From assembly GCA_001898995.1 (NCBI GenBank), contig MKVZ01000004.1, positions 29,072 to 93,071 of the forward strand: DNA of 64,000 nt, read 5' to 3'. This DNA is from Rhizobiales bacterium 63-22. Lineage in GTDB: Bacteria; Pseudomonadota; Alphaproteobacteria; Rhizobiales; Rhizobiaceae. Position numbers and translations under genes: made by a program. Under the pieces are notes generated by a model, which worked only from the letters and a program-made list of their open reading frames with translations, was not told the DNA's origin and made no database searches. Below are positions 1-9,800 of this stretch, in pieces; the first letter of the stretch is position 1, and every line of letters starts with the position of its first letter.

Positions 1-1424
1 CCGATGCCCGCCTTGAGCGCGAGGTCGGTCAGGCTGCCGAAAACCAGCCATGCCGCAAGCCCGATGCCGCCGGCGGCCAGCACCGCATGGGCGGACGTCT
101 TCCACAGCACGATGCCGGCAGCGATCAGCGCGAGCGCGAAGGCCGTCATCAGGCGCTGCGCCACGGCATAAAGGTCGCCGCGCTTCCATGCCAGCAGCGG
201 GCCGAAGGGCACGGCGAAGAGAAGCGGCACCATCAGCGGGCCGAAGGTCATGTTGAAGAAGGGCGCGCCGACGGAAATCTTCGAGCCGGTGAGCGTTTCG
301 AGCAGCAGCGGATAAAGCGTGCCGACCAGAACCGTGGCGGCGGCGGTGGTCAGGAACAGGTTGTTGAAGACCAGCGCGCCCTCACGCGAGACGGGATGGA
401 ACAGCCCCCCCGCCGCGAGGTTCTGGACGCGCAGCGCGAAGAGCGACAGCGCGCCGCCGATGAAAACGGCGAGAATGGCGAGGATGAAAAGGCCGCGCCC
501 CGGATCGGTGGCGAAGGAATGCACGGATGTCAGCACGCCCGAACGCACGAGGAAGGTGCCGACCAGCGACAGGGAGAAGGTCAGGATGGCGAGCAGCACC
601 GTCCAGATCTTGAGCGCCGAGCGCTTTTCCATCACCAGCGCGGAATGGAGCAGCGCGGTGCCCACCAGCCAGGGCATGAGCGAGGCGTTCTCGACCGGGT
701 CCCAGAACCACCAGCCGCCCCAGCCCAGTTCGTAATAGGCCCAGTAGGACCCCATGGCGATGCCGCCGGTGAGGAAGCACCACGCCACCAGCGCCCATGG
801 CCGCACCCAGCGCGCCCATGCCGCGTCGATGCGGCCCTCCATCAGCGCGGCGACGGCGAAGGAGAAGCAGACCGAGAAGCCGACATAGCCGAGATAGAGC
901 AGCGGCGGATGGATGGCGAGGCCGATATCCTGAAGGATCGGATTGAGGTCGTTGCCCTCCATCGGCGCCGGAAAGATGCGCGTAAAGGGGTTCGAGGTGA
1001 AGATGATGAAGAGGAGAAAGGCGCTGGCGATCCAGCCCTGCACGCCCAGCACATTGGCGCGCAGCGTATCCGGCAGGTTGTGGGAAAAGACGGCCACCAG
1101 CGCGCTGAAAAGGGTGAGGATGAACACCCACAGAAGCATGGAGCCTTCATGATTGCCCCACACGCCGGTGATCTTGTAGAGGAGCGGCTTTTGCGAATGG
1201 GAGTTCTCGACCACGTTGAGGACGGAGAAATCCGACACGACATGGGCATGGACCAGCACCGCCGCCGCCAGCACGATCAGCGCGAAGGAGGCAAGCGCCG
1301 TCGGCACGGCCACCGCCATGAGCTGCGGGTCGCGGCGATGCGCGCCCACCACCGGAAGCACCGACTGGACCAGCGACAGGGCCAGCGCCAGAACGAGGGC
1401 GAAATGACCGATCTCGACGCTCAT
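1..1424 (-). CDS. ccmF: Cytochrome c heme lyase subunit CcmF (partial, C-terminus beyond the window)
   Basis: CcmF is the integral membrane part of the CcmFH(I) heme lyase, which attaches heme delivered by CcmE to apocytochromes c in the periplasm. The reading frame is open from the ATG at 1424 to the window edge, giving about 474 residues of a protein usually near 650. The translation shows many hydrophobic helices and the tryptophan-rich heme-handling motif [15 protein letters not shown], diagnostic of the CcmF/CcmC family. The start codon overlaps the ccmE stop by 4 bp (ATGA), so the genes are translationally coupled. The order ccmI-ccmE-ccmF is the usual alphaproteobacterial operon; ccmH is expected just off the left edge. 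Confidence 0.95.
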   Translation of the reverse strand, partial: MSVEIGHFALVLALALSLVQSVLPVVGAHRRDPQLMAVAVPTALASFALIVLAAAVLVHAHVVSDFSVLNVVENSHSQKPLLYKITGVWGNHEGSMLLWVFILTLFSALVAVFSHNLPDTLRANVLGVQGWIASAFLLFIIFTSNPFTRIFPAPMEGNDLNPILQDIGLAIHPPLLYLGYVGFSVCFSFAVAALMEGRIDAAWARWVRPWALVAWCFLTGGIAMGSYWAYYELGWGGWWFWDPVENASLMPWLVGTALLHSALVMEKRSALKIWTVLLAILTFSLSLVGTFLVRSGVLTSVHSFATDPGRGLFILAILAVFIGGALSLFALRVQNLAAGGLFHPVSREGALVFNNLFLTTAAATVLVGTLYPLLLETLTGSKISVGAPFFNMTFGPLMVPLLFAVPFGPLLAWKRGDLYAVAQRLMTAFALALIAAGIVLWKTSAHAVLAAGGIGLAAWLVFGSLTDLALKAGI

Positions 1425-1918
1425 TTTCCCTCCCACACGCCCTTGGCCTTCAGGCTGTCGGCGAGATCCTTGGGAATATATTTCTCGTCATGCTTGGCCA
1501 GCACGCTGTCGGCATGGAAAAGGCCGTCCGGCCCGAAGCGTCCTTCGGCCACCACCCCCTGCCCCTCGCGGAAAAGATCGGGCGGAATACCGTCGAAAAC
1601 CACTTTCACCGTCTTGATCGTATCGGTGACGGTGAAATAGAGCAGGCTGCCGTCATGGCGGACCGATCCCTTTTCCACCAGACCGCCGAGGCGGAACTGC
1701 GCGCCGGAGGTCATATCCTGCGGGGTGATATCGGCGGGCGTGCGGAAGAAACGGATATCCTGGCTGAACGCCATCAGCATCAGGCCGACCGCGACAGCCA
1801 GCACCGCGAGCGCGCCGGCGATCAGCATCAGGCGCTTGCGCTTGCGCCGTCCAGCCGGATGGACGAAGCGCGGCGCACTCCCGGATTTCGCCCTGTTCTC
1901 TTCTGCGGTCGCGCTCAT
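1421..1918 (-). CDS. ccmE: Heme chaperone CcmE
   Basis: CcmE is a membrane-anchored periplasmic chaperone that binds heme covalently and hands it to the CcmF lyase. The 165-residue protein has a basic cytoplasmic N-terminus, one transmembrane helix at about residues 30-50, an OB-fold beta domain, and the heme-binding signature with His143 and Tyr147 (HDEKY). Length and motif spacing are typical of the family. It overlaps ccmI upstream and ccmF downstream by 4 bp each, so the three are co-translated. Confidence 0.96.
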   Translation of the reverse strand: MSATAEENRAKSGSAPRFVHPAGRRKRKRLMLIAGALAVLAVAVGLMLMAFSQDIRFFRTPADITPQDMTSGAQFRLGGLVEKGSVRHDGSLLYFTVTDTIKTVKVVFDGIPPDLFREGQGVVAEGRFGPDGLFHADSVLAKHDEKYIPKDLADSLKAKGVWEGK

Positions 1919-3039
1919 TTTGTCGGCTCCAGCCCCAGCCCGGCGGCAAAACCCTGCAATTCGGTCCGCGCATCACCCTGAAGGGCGATCATGCCCCGGT
2001 TCAGCGCATCCTGCGCCGCATCGCGGCGGCCAAGGATCATATAGGAGCGGACCAGCCGCTTCCAGCCCTCGATATCCCCGCCATTCGTGCGAAGACTTTC
2101 ATCGAGACGCTTGACCATGCCCTCGATCATGGCCTGTCGGTCCTGCGGCGACAGCGACGAAGCGGCTTTCATGTCGTCCTCGGTCGGGCCTTTCTGCGGC
2201 GCCGATTCCGACGGCGCGCCGATACGCGCGATGGCCTGCTGCAACGCGCCGCGCCACGGCGCATCGGCGGGCGCCTTGTCGAGGAAGGATTGCAGGCGGC
2301 TTTTCGCCTCATCGGGGCGCCCGTCCTGCACCTCGCCCTCGGCAAGATAGATTTGCGGGCGCACGTCGCCCGGTTCGAGCCCCGCCGCCTTTTCGAACAG
2401 GGCTTCCGCCTCAGCCGTCACGGTGCCGCCGGCCACCGCCGTCAGGCTTTCCGCCAGCCCTTCGATACGCTGAAAATTCTCGCCCGCAAGGCGGATCGCT
2501 GTGCGCCAGGCATTGACCGAGTCGGCGGCACGGCCGAGCCGCAGATAGACCGGGGCCAGCACGTCCCAGCCGCGCACGTCGTTCGGGTCCTGCGCCAGAT
2601 GCGCCTCGGCGCGTGCAACCAGTTCATCGATGGAGCTGCGAGCGGGATTGGCCGCAAGCCGTGCGGCAAGCGGCATGGAAGGCATGTCCGGCTGGCCGAA
2701 AAGCGGATAGATCCCCCACGCGATCAGCGGAACGGCCAGCACCGCGGCGAAGGCCAGAACCCGGCCGGAGCCCGGCCGCACGCCCACGCGCGTCGCATCG
2801 CGCGCGGCCTTTTCGGCACTCAATATGCGCCGCGAAATCTCGATGCGCGCCTGCTCGGCGCTTGTCGCGTCGATCTGGCCGCGCGCGGCATCGGCTGCGA
2901 CCTCGCGCAACTGATCGCGGTAGACTTCGAGGTCGTTGCTTTCAGGCGGCAGCACCGCGGACTTGCGCCGCGTCAACGGCAGCAGCACGGCCAATATGGC
3001 CGCCACCGTCAACAATGCTGCGATCAACCAGAATCCCAT
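1915..3039 (-). CDS. ccmI: Cytochrome c biogenesis protein CcmI
   Basis: CcmI holds the C-terminal tail of apocytochromes c and presents them to the CcmFH lyase. The 374-residue protein has two membrane helices (about residues 3-22 and 95-114) separated by a cytoplasmic stretch with a leucine-zipper-like character, followed by a large periplasmic TPR-like helical domain (from about residue 140). This is the CcmI-1/CcmI-2 layout known from alphaproteobacteria. It is the first gene of the ccm operon visible here and overlaps ccmE by 4 bp. Confidence 0.93.
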   Translation of the reverse strand: MGFWLIAALLTVAAILAVLLPLTRRKSAVLPPESNDLEVYRDQLREVAADAARGQIDATSAEQARIEISRRILSAEKAARDATRVGVRPGSGRVLAFAAVLAVPLIAWGIYPLFGQPDMPSMPLAARLAANPARSSIDELVARAEAHLAQDPNDVRGWDVLAPVYLRLGRAADSVNAWRTAIRLAGENFQRIEGLAESLTAVAGGTVTAEAEALFEKAAGLEPGDVRPQIYLAEGEVQDGRPDEAKSRLQSFLDKAPADAPWRGALQQAIARIGAPSESAPQKGPTEDDMKAASSLSPQDRQAMIEGMVKRLDESLRTNGGDIEGWKRLVRSYMILGRRDAAQDALNRGMIALQGDARTELQGFAAGLGLEPTK

Positions 3040-3131
3040 GGCGTTGACTTAAGCCCTGCCACGGCAAAAACCAACATCAACCTGCCCCAGGAGAGCGGAT
3101 AGGGCAATTCGCCGCAAAGGCGCCCCGACTG

Positions 3132-3602
3132 TCAGTTGAGCGGGGTCCAGCTTCCGTCCGGGTTGCGGCAGGCGGTACCGCGCGCGGTCTGCGGCGTGCC
3201 GCCGATCGTATAGGTGTGGGTATATTGGCGGCAATTCTGCGAGCCGACCTGATAGGGCTGCGCGGCGGTGACTTCGCCGGAATTGGAACCGCTCGTCCAT
3301 GAGACGGACTTTCCGGCCGGGGAGTATTCCAGCGCGCGGTATTCGGCTTCCAGCGCCTTCTGCCGGTCGGCGGCGCTCAGCTGGTTCGCGGCATTGCCGA
3401 GCAGTCCGTTGCCGAGCGGGGTGAGCAGGCTGGTCTGCGGCTTGGCCGGCGTCCTGCCGAGCGAAGGCAGGCCGACATGCCTGATGCCGCTGCCGGGCGT
3501 ACCGCAGGCGGACAATACCAGCGGCAAGGCCAGAGAGAGGGCCAGAATCGGCAGCGCCGGAACAGCCGCGCCGTTGGCGGAAAAGCGGGATACCTTCTTC
3601 AT
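3132..3602 (-). CDS. Outer-membrane lipoprotein, 16/17-kDa surface antigen type
   Basis: Taking the ATG at 3602 gives a 156-residue protein with a lipoprotein signal peptide: basic MKKVSRFS, a hydrophobic stretch, then the lipobox LSAC with Cys near residue 30. The C-terminal about 60 residues (QNCRQYTHTYTIGG ... GTACRNPDGSWTPLN) match the surface-antigen domain of the rickettsial 17-kDa antigen/RT0821-type family. It probably sits in the outer membrane facing the periplasm. The frame stays open 57 codons further upstream, but the signal peptide fixes the start. Its precise role is not known. Confidence 0.8.
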   Translation of the reverse strand: MKKVSRFSANGAAVPALPILALSLALPLVLSACGTPGSGIRHVGLPSLGRTPAKPQTSLLTPLGNGLLGNAANQLSAADRQKALEAEYRALEYSPAGKSVSWTSGSNSGEVTAAQPYQVGSQNCRQYTHTYTIGGTPQTARGTACRNPDGSWTPLN

Positions 3603-3680
3603 CGCAAACAAGCCTTCAGTGACAATAAGCACGCATATAAACACATGGCACGATTTTCCTAGAGTATTTTGCGCCCTGGT

Positions 3681-3747
3681 GGTCTGATTCCGACATTTGC
3701 ACCCGCCTGATACAGGCGCAGGAGCAAATGTCGGAATCGAAAAGACC
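3681..3747. repeat. Extragenic palindrome, family A copy 1
   Basis: The arms GATTCCGACATTTGC (left) and GCAAATGTCGGAATC (right) are perfect reverse complements, with a smaller nested hairpin (GCCTGATACAGGC) between them and further pairing outside (GGTCT/AGACC). A second copy with the same arms lies at 6774-6840 and a diverged one at 6679-6750. It occupies the gap between feuQ and the lipoprotein gene. Confidence 0.85.
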
Positions 3748-3840
3748 ATTGGTGAAACTGTTCGGCGCCGCATAATTCGGCGACAACGTATTACATGAAG
3801 CTGAACCGGGAAGCCCGGCTTTCAGTTCCATGTGCCGGCT

Positions 3841-5148
3841 TCAATCTTCCGCGAGCGGCAGCGCCACGCGGACGCGCAGGCCGCCGAGCCGGCCCTTGTC
3901 CAGCTCCAGCCCGCCGCCATATTCGCGTATCGTGTCGCGCACGATGGCAAGGCCGAGGCCGGTGCCGGGCTTGGTCTCGTCGACGCGGCTGCCGCGTTTG
4001 AGCGCTTCCTCGATCCTGTCCGCCGCCAGTCCCGGCCCGTCATCCTCTATCGCGATCTCGAACTGCCGCTTGCCGACGACAGGCGCGACGCCGATAGCGA
4101 TACGCCCGCGGCCCCATTTACCCGCATTTTCAAGCAGATTGCCGACGATCTCCTCCAGATCCTCGCGCTCCCCGGCGAATACAGCCTCAGACATGGCATT
4201 GTTCAGGCTCACCTCGAAACCGGGATTGAGCTTGGCGCTTACCCGCCGCATCCGCTCCAGAACCGGAGCGACGGGTGTGCGGAACACCACGCTGTCGCGC
4301 TGCGCGGCGATGCGCGCGCGCTGGAGGTAGTGCTCGATTTGCACCTGCATCGCCTCGCTCTGCTCGCGCACCACGCGCCCCTGATCGCCGCCAATGGCGC
4401 GGCCCTCGTTGACGAGCACGGAAAGCGGCGTCTTGAGCGAATGGGCGAGATTGCCGACCTGCGTGCGCGAGCGTTCCATGATGCGCCGGTTGTTCTCGAT
4501 CAGCGCATTCATCTCGTGCGCCAGCGGCGCGATCTCCGTCGGCAGCGACGCGTCGAGCCGCGACGAGCGGCCTTCGCGTATGTCGGCCAGCGCCTGCCGC
4601 ACCTTGTCGAGCGGGCGCAGGCCGAACAGGATCACCGCCGCGTTGATAAGAATGCTGCCCATGCCGAAAATGCTGAGATAGGCGGTGAGCCGCGTGCGGA
4701 AATCGGAAACTTCCTTCCTTACCTCGCTCAGATTGCCCATGACACGGAAGCGCGCCACATGGTTGGCGCTGTCCAGAACCACTTCCGTTTCCACGACATA
4801 GAGTTCCTCGCCATTGAGGCCCGGCAGCGAATAGCTGCGCATGAAGGAACTGTCGAAAGGCACCTGCGTGACGGGGATTTCCGGCACCGTGCGGCCGATG
4901 AGGGAGGGCGACTGGAGCCGCCCGGTGACGCCGGGCGTCACCGGCTCCACCGACCAGTACCAGCCGGAAAGCGGCCGCGAATAGCGCAGGTCGCCCAGTT
5001 CCGGGCGGCCCTGCAAGGTTCCGTCCGGGGAAATGCTGACCGCGCCGACGAGACTGAAAAGATGCGCCGAGAGCAGCCGCTCGAAATTGTTGCGCGCAGC
5101 GGTACGATAGAGCGAGCCGATCAAAGTCGCCACCACCACCAGCGCCAC
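3841..5148 (-). CDS. feuQ: Sensor histidine kinase FeuQ
   Basis: Membrane sensor kinase partner of FeuP. From the GTG at 5148 the protein is 435 residues: an N-terminal membrane helix, a periplasmic sensor region (about 20-155), a second helix (about 156-177), HAMP-like linker, H-box with phosphorylated His236 (HSLKTP), and an ATPase domain with N box (NLLENAGKW), G1 (DDGPG) and G2 (GTGLGLAIV). It lies just downstream of feuP. The true start is probably further upstream: the frame continues open to the feuP stop, and this extension completes the first membrane helix, but no ATG, GTG or TTG exists there; a CTG at 5226 overlaps the feuP stop. Confidence 0.87.
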   Translation of the reverse strand: MALVVVATLIGSLYRTAARNNFERLLSAHLFSLVGAVSISPDGTLQGRPELGDLRYSRPLSGWYWSVEPVTPGVTGRLQSPSLIGRTVPEIPVTQVPFDSSFMRSYSLPGLNGEELYVVETEVVLDSANHVARFRVMGNLSEVRKEVSDFRTRLTAYLSIFGMGSILINAAVILFGLRPLDKVRQALADIREGRSSRLDASLPTEIAPLAHEMNALIENNRRIMERSRTQVGNLAHSLKTPLSVLVNEGRAIGGDQGRVVREQSEAMQVQIEHYLQRARIAAQRDSVVFRTPVAPVLERMRRVSAKLNPGFEVSLNNAMSEAVFAGEREDLEEIVGNLLENAGKWGRGRIAIGVAPVVGKRQFEIAIEDDGPGLAADRIEEALKRGSRVDETKPGTGLGLAIVRDTIREYGGGLELDKGRLGGLRVRVALPLAED

Positions 5149-5222
5149 GATGACCCATACCGTCGAGAGCGTTACGACGCGGACGGCGAGCGAGCGCAGC
5201 GGCGGAAAAGTGCGGAGAAGCT

Positions 5223-5912
5223 TCAGCGGCGGCTCTCCCCCGCTTCGTCCGTGCCGTCGGAGCGCATACGGTAGCCCATGCCGCGCACGGTCTCGATGAG
5301 ATCGACGCCCATCTTCTTGCGCAGCCGCCCGACGAAGACCTCGATCGTGTTGGAATCGCGGTCGAAATCCTGATCGTAGAGATGTTCGACCAGTTCGGTG
5401 CGCGAGACTACCTCGTCCATGTGGTGCATCAGGTAGGAAAGCAGGCGGTATTCGTGCGAGGTGAGCTTGAGCGGCGCCCCGTCGATGCTGGCCTTGGAGG
5501 TCTTGGTGTCGAGATGAAGCGGCCCGCAGACGAGTTCCGACGAGGCATGGCCGGCGGCGCGGCGGATGAGCGCGCGCATCCGCGCCAGCACTTCCTCGAT
5601 ATGAAAGGGCTTTGCCACATAGTCGTCGGCGCCGGCGTCGATGCCGGCCACCTTGTCGCTCCAGCGGTCGCGGGCAGTGAGCATGAGCACGGGCATGGCG
5701 CGTCCATCGCGCCGCCAGCGCTCCACCACGCTGATTCCGTCCATATGCGGCAGGCCGATATCGAGGATCACCGCGTCATAAGGCTCCGTGTCGCCGAGGA
5801 AATGCCCTTCCTCGCCGTCATAGGCGCTGTCCACCACATAGCCGGCGGCGGCCAGCGCGTCCGACAATTGCCGGTTCAGGTCCTTGTCGTCCTCAACGAT
5901 CAGGATACGCAA
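5223..5912 (-). CDS. feuP: Response regulator FeuP (OmpR/PhoB family)
   Basis: A 229-residue DNA-binding response regulator. The receiver domain has the acidic pocket EDD (residues 7-9), phosphoacceptor Asp51 (VILDIGLP), and conserved Thr and Lys (MLTARD, VAKPF). The C-terminal winged helix (about 125-220) carries the usual TSHEYRLLSYLM and RDSNTIEVFVGRLRKKM segments. FeuPQ was described in Brucella and in Sinorhizobium, where it controls cyclic glucan export and other envelope functions. The next gene downstream is feuQ; the small periplasmic gene at 6029-6328 is immediately upstream in the same direction. Confidence 0.92.
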   Translation of the reverse strand: MRILIVEDDKDLNRQLSDALAAAGYVVDSAYDGEEGHFLGDTEPYDAVILDIGLPHMDGISVVERWRRDGRAMPVLMLTARDRWSDKVAGIDAGADDYVAKPFHIEEVLARMRALIRRAAGHASSELVCGPLHLDTKTSKASIDGAPLKLTSHEYRLLSYLMHHMDEVVSRTELVEHLYDQDFDRDSNTIEVFVGRLRKKMGVDLIETVRGMGYRMRSDGTDEAGESRR

Positions 5913-6028
5913 GCGGACAGTCTCCCGTTATAGGCTCCCATAATAAGCGCCCATGATATGCATGAACGCTTTGCACGAACCGCCGCGCGTCGGAAAGGAC
6001 ACGCGGCGATCCATCGTCTTGCAGTCGC

Positions 6029-6328
6029 TTATTGAGCGGGAACCGCCACTTCCACGCGGCGCGGGCGCTCGCCGCCGCGGCCGGGCACCAGCACCACCAC
6101 GACGCAGACCGGCTTGCCGTTCTGTGTCGTGGGCGTGGACTTGGCGAGCTGGCCGCCCTGCGAAGCGGCCACCCGTTCGCCAACCGCCGCGCAATCTCCG
6201 GCGGCTGCGATCAGGAGGCGGGCCTTCTGCGGCGCGGCAACCGGCGTGATGCCGGCATAGGCCGGGAAGGAGACAAGACCGGCCGCGAGAAGCGCGATAA
6301 GGTGAGGTACAGGGTTCTTTGTCATCAT
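6029..6328 (-). CDS. Small periplasmic protein upstream of feuP (FeuN candidate)
   Basis: Starting at the ATG at 6328, this encodes 99 residues with a clear Sec signal peptide (hydrophobic core LIALLAAGLVSFPAYA). The mature part is about 75 residues with two cysteines (GDCAAVGERVAA and GKPVCVVVVLVPG), which could form a disulfide, and a basic tail. I do not recognise a catalytic domain. Position (directly before feuP, same strand) and size fit FeuN, the small periplasmic inhibitor of FeuQ known in Sinorhizobium, but this rests on context and was not checked by alignment. Confidence 0.6.
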   Translation of the reverse strand: MMTKNPVPHLIALLAAGLVSFPAYAGITPVAAPQKARLLIAAAGDCAAVGERVAASQGGQLAKSTPTTQNGKPVCVVVVLVPGRGGERPRRVEVAVPAQ

Positions 6329-6429
6329 GTCGCCATGTATAGCGCCCGACGGCTGAACGATGGATGAACGGCCACCGCCCCGTCGGGCCTTGAAGATAAG
6401 CCAGATTCTAGCTATCACGCTTTATGAAA

Positions 6430-6636
6430 TTATGAAATGCGCGATGTTGCCCCCATGCGGCCGATAATCGTCACCATCGCGGCGACCGCGGTCGCAAGCT
6501 GCAGCAGGATATCGGCCAGCGCGCTCTGGTCGATCATGTCGGTGGCGAGGCCGAACATGCCGGCCAGCGACAGAAGCACCGCCACCAGCCCCGCCCAGAC
6601 CGTGCGGGAAAGATACCATGGCTTGTCGGTTGTCAT
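6430..6636 (-). CDS. Small holin-like membrane protein at the end of the GTA cluster
   Basis: The ATG at 6636 follows a ribosome-binding site (GGAGAATGA) and gives 68 residues with two hydrophobic helices (about 12-30 and 42-59) separated by a short acidic turn, ending in a basic tail. This layout matches small phage holins that pore the inner membrane for lysis. It lies downstream of the tail-tip gene on the same strand, separated by two palindromic repeats, so it may be a lysis accessory of the gene transfer agent. A longer open frame to 6750 runs into the repeat and was not used. Confidence 0.62.
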   Translation of the reverse strand: MTTDKPWYLSRTVWAGLVAVLLSLAGMFGLATDMIDQSALADILLQLATAVAAMVTIIGRMGATSRIS

Positions 6637-6678
6637 TCGTTCATTCTCCTGAAGATCACACGCCGTTTTCCAATTCGA

Positions 6679-6750
6679 GTGGAACGAATTTGACATTTGC
6701 CTCCCATGCGACATCGAGCGGCGAGCAAATGTCAAATTCAAAAGTTCCAC
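6679..6750. repeat. Extragenic palindrome, family A diverged copy
   Basis: Arms GTGGAACGAATTTGACATTTGC and the matching right arm GCAAATGTCAAATTC-GTTCCAC form a long imperfect inverted repeat. The core ATTTGACATTTGC differs from the copies at 3681 and 6774 by a few bases. It precedes the holin-like gene on its strand. Confidence 0.78.
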
Positions 6751-6773
6751 TAGACAATCAATAAGTTACTAGC

Positions 6774-6840
6774 GGTCTTTTCGATTCCGACATTTGCTCC
6801 TGCGGTTGTATCAAACGGATGCAAATGTCGGAATCAGACC
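6774..6840. repeat. Extragenic palindrome, family A copy overlapping the gp15 stop
   Basis: The arms GATTCCGACATTTGC and GCAAATGTCGGAATC are identical to those at 3681-3747. The outer pairing (GGTCTTTTCGATT / AATCAGACC) contains the stop codon of the giant tail gene (6834-6836). It may act as the transcript-end hairpin of the structural operon, although there is no clear T-run. Confidence 0.82.
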
Positions 6841-9800
6841 ACTAGCATAGCCGCGTCGCCCGCCCCGCTGCGCGCCCCGACCATGGCGACGCGGATGCTG
6901 AACGGTCCCGGTGCGGTCTCGGCCGCGCGCAACGCCCGCACATAGGTCCAGAACGGTGTTTCCACCTCGGCGTGGCGCAGCATGCTTCCACCCTGCCAGA
7001 CCTCGACGGCATAAAGCTCGTTGTCCTCGCCGAGCGGAATATCCGTGCCGAGCCAGCTATCGGCATCGATCCGCCCCCGCCTGATCCAGCGCAGGGCGAG
7101 ATCGCCGTCGGCAGTCCATTCGTGCTTCAGATGGACGGGCGAAAGCGGGCGCAGGGCGCGCAATCCGCCGGTCATTTGCACCGTGTCGAAGAAGGCGTCG
7201 GAGAAGGTCTTGCCGGCAGCACCGATACGCCAGTTGAGTTCCAGCCCCAGTTCGGAGGCCGAAAGCCCGGCGGAAATCACCGCTCCGTCCAGCAGCACGA
7301 AAGGCGCCTCCGCCGGCTTCGCCTGAAGTGCGGCCGCCTCGGTGCCGAGCTGGCCGCGCAGCAGCCGGCGGAGCCGCCAGCGATTCTGCCCGATCTCTTC
7401 AGCGTCGAGGAACTGGAACACTTCCCATGTTCCGTCCGGCGCCTTCAGAAGGCCGGTATTGGCCCCGTTCAGCACCTGCGCGAGCGGCACTGACTGCAAT
7501 TCGCCGGAATAAAGGATGATCTCGGCGGCATCGCCCGCCAGCAGACGACCGGACGGGCCGCCCGGAAGTGCTGCGGCCAGTTCGCCGATCACCGCCCTTT
7601 CCGTGACAAGCACGCGCTCGGAAAAGCCCTCCTCGACCGGCGAGGCGTAAGCCGCCGCACCGCGCCAGGGCTTCGCATGGCAGGCTATGCGGAACTGTCC
7701 CGCCGGCTCCTCCGCGCCCGGCCAGAGCGGCAGATCGAGCAGATGGAAAAGCGGCTTCATGTCGGTGGCGGGGCCGCCCGGCACGGACACCGGCGTTTCG
7801 CTCCTGTCGGTAAGGACGATGTTCGGCGCGAGCGCCGTGGCCTTGACCGCGCGCACAGCGCCGTCCTCGATCCCTGTCACCACGTAATCGCGCCCGCCGC
7901 CTGCCATGTCGAGCCGCAGCCGGTCGCCGGCATGGAGCGCGGCGTTCGACCATGGCAGCGAGAAGCGCGCCGTGCGCCGCTCGGCGTGCCGGCGCGCCAT
8001 CCACGCCTCGGCCAGCGCCCCCGCCTGCCCCTGTTCCATCGAACCGGAAAGGCTCAGCGTCTCCGTGCCCTGCCCCGCATCGCGGCGGGCGCTCGCCGCC
8101 ATGACCTGAAAGTCGCGCATCGGATCGTTGCAGTAGAGTTCCACTTGCGACGGCAGCGTGCCGCCGTCCTCCAGTTCCAGCGTCAGCGCCTCGCCTTCCT
8201 CCGGCTGCACCAGCGCCTTGCCCAAGGAAAGCACGGGCGCGCCGCGCTGGATGTTGCGAAACACGAATCGCCCGGCCTCCTCATAGCCGTGTACGCCAAA
8301 GGCGTTCAGGAGCGGCTCCAGCACGCCGCGCGCGCTCGACGGCTCCGCGATGACGAAGCCGGAGAGATGCCCCTCCGTACCGGAGCAATCTGCTTCACCC
8401 AGACCGAAATCAGAAAGGATCGCGGCGATCAGTTCGTCCAGCGCCACGCCGCTCAGACGCCCGTTCAGCCAGTGGCCGAGCCGCCAGTTCGCCGTGTCGC
8501 CCCAGACCGTGTCGCCGAGCGGAAATTCGGGAAAAGGCCGCGTATCCCATGCCCAGACATAGACGCGCTCGCGGTCCAGCATCGGCCCGCCATAAAGCGC
8601 AGACACCGGATTGCTCTCACGCCAGTGGCTGTCATGGGCGCGCAGGAAGCGGTCCATGGCGCCGTCGGCACGCCCGCCGCTGGAAAAATAAGGTGTGGCG
8701 TTTTCCGACGATTTCGGATCGGGAAAGACATTGGGCTGGTTCGGCCCCTTGTCCACCGCCGGGCAGCCCAGCTCGGTGAACCATATGGGCTTCGACTGAG
8801 GCACCCAGCCGGTCGGCTGCGGTGTTTCCGCGCCGCCGATACGGTTGAAATGCGGATTGCTCCACCACGCGGCGATATCCTTGTAGCGATAGACCCACGG
8901 CTTGCCGGCCATCCCGTCCGTGATCGGCGTGCGCCGGCGGGCAACGCGATCCTCCGCACTCGCATAATACCAGTCGAAGCCCTCGCCGGATGCGACGCCG
9001 CGCGCAAGGCCGGCCAGATCGTAAGGCGTCTCGAAACTATCCGGGTTGCCCCCGCTGAAATCCGTGTCGCGCCAGTCGGAAAGCGGCATGTAATTGTCGA
9101 TGCCGATGGCGTCGATGGCCGGGTGCGACCACAAGGGATCGAGGTGGAAGAAGAGATCGTCGGTGCCGTCCTGCGCCTGATAGCCCGCATATTCCGACCA
9201 GTCCGCGCCATAGGTTATGCGGCAGGCCGGACCAAGACGGCCACGCATCTCCGCCGCCAGCGCACAGAGATGGTTCACGAAGGGAAAGCTCGCGCGCCCG
9301 TCGCGAACCGAAGTAAGGCCGCGCAGTTCCGAACCGAGCAGGAAGGCGTCCACCCCGCCCGCCCTCGCGGCGAGATCGGCGCAATGGCGCAGGAAGCGGC
9401 GATAGCCCCATTCGCCTTCGACAAACGCCGTCACCTGATCCGCCGCCGCCGGCGTCGCGTCGGGCGAGCCGGCCACGCCGATCGCGGGAAAGCAGGTGAT
9501 GCGGCCGCGCCATGGATAGGCGGGCTGGCCGATGCCGCCAGAAGGCGACGGCAAGGTGTTGCCCGCAGGCACATCCATCATCACGAAGGGATAAAGCGTG
9601 ACGGAAAGCCCGCGCGCCCTGGCATCGCGGATGGCGGCGACGACACTCTCGTCGGACGGCGTGCCGCCATAGGCAGCGCCCTCTCCGTTGGTCGAGATCA
9701 GGTGCGCCGCCCCGCGCGCGACATTCTCCACCTTCCATACACGGCTGGCCTTGCGCGCCGACAACGCCGTGACACCCGGACGGATGCGGCATTGCCCGGC

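Noticed and set aside
87..1640. 517-codon plus-strand open frame opposite ccmF and ccmE
   Set aside because: It is the GC-rich shadow of the ccm genes: arginine/glutamine-rich, no domain, and the minus strand gives clear CcmF and CcmE motifs.
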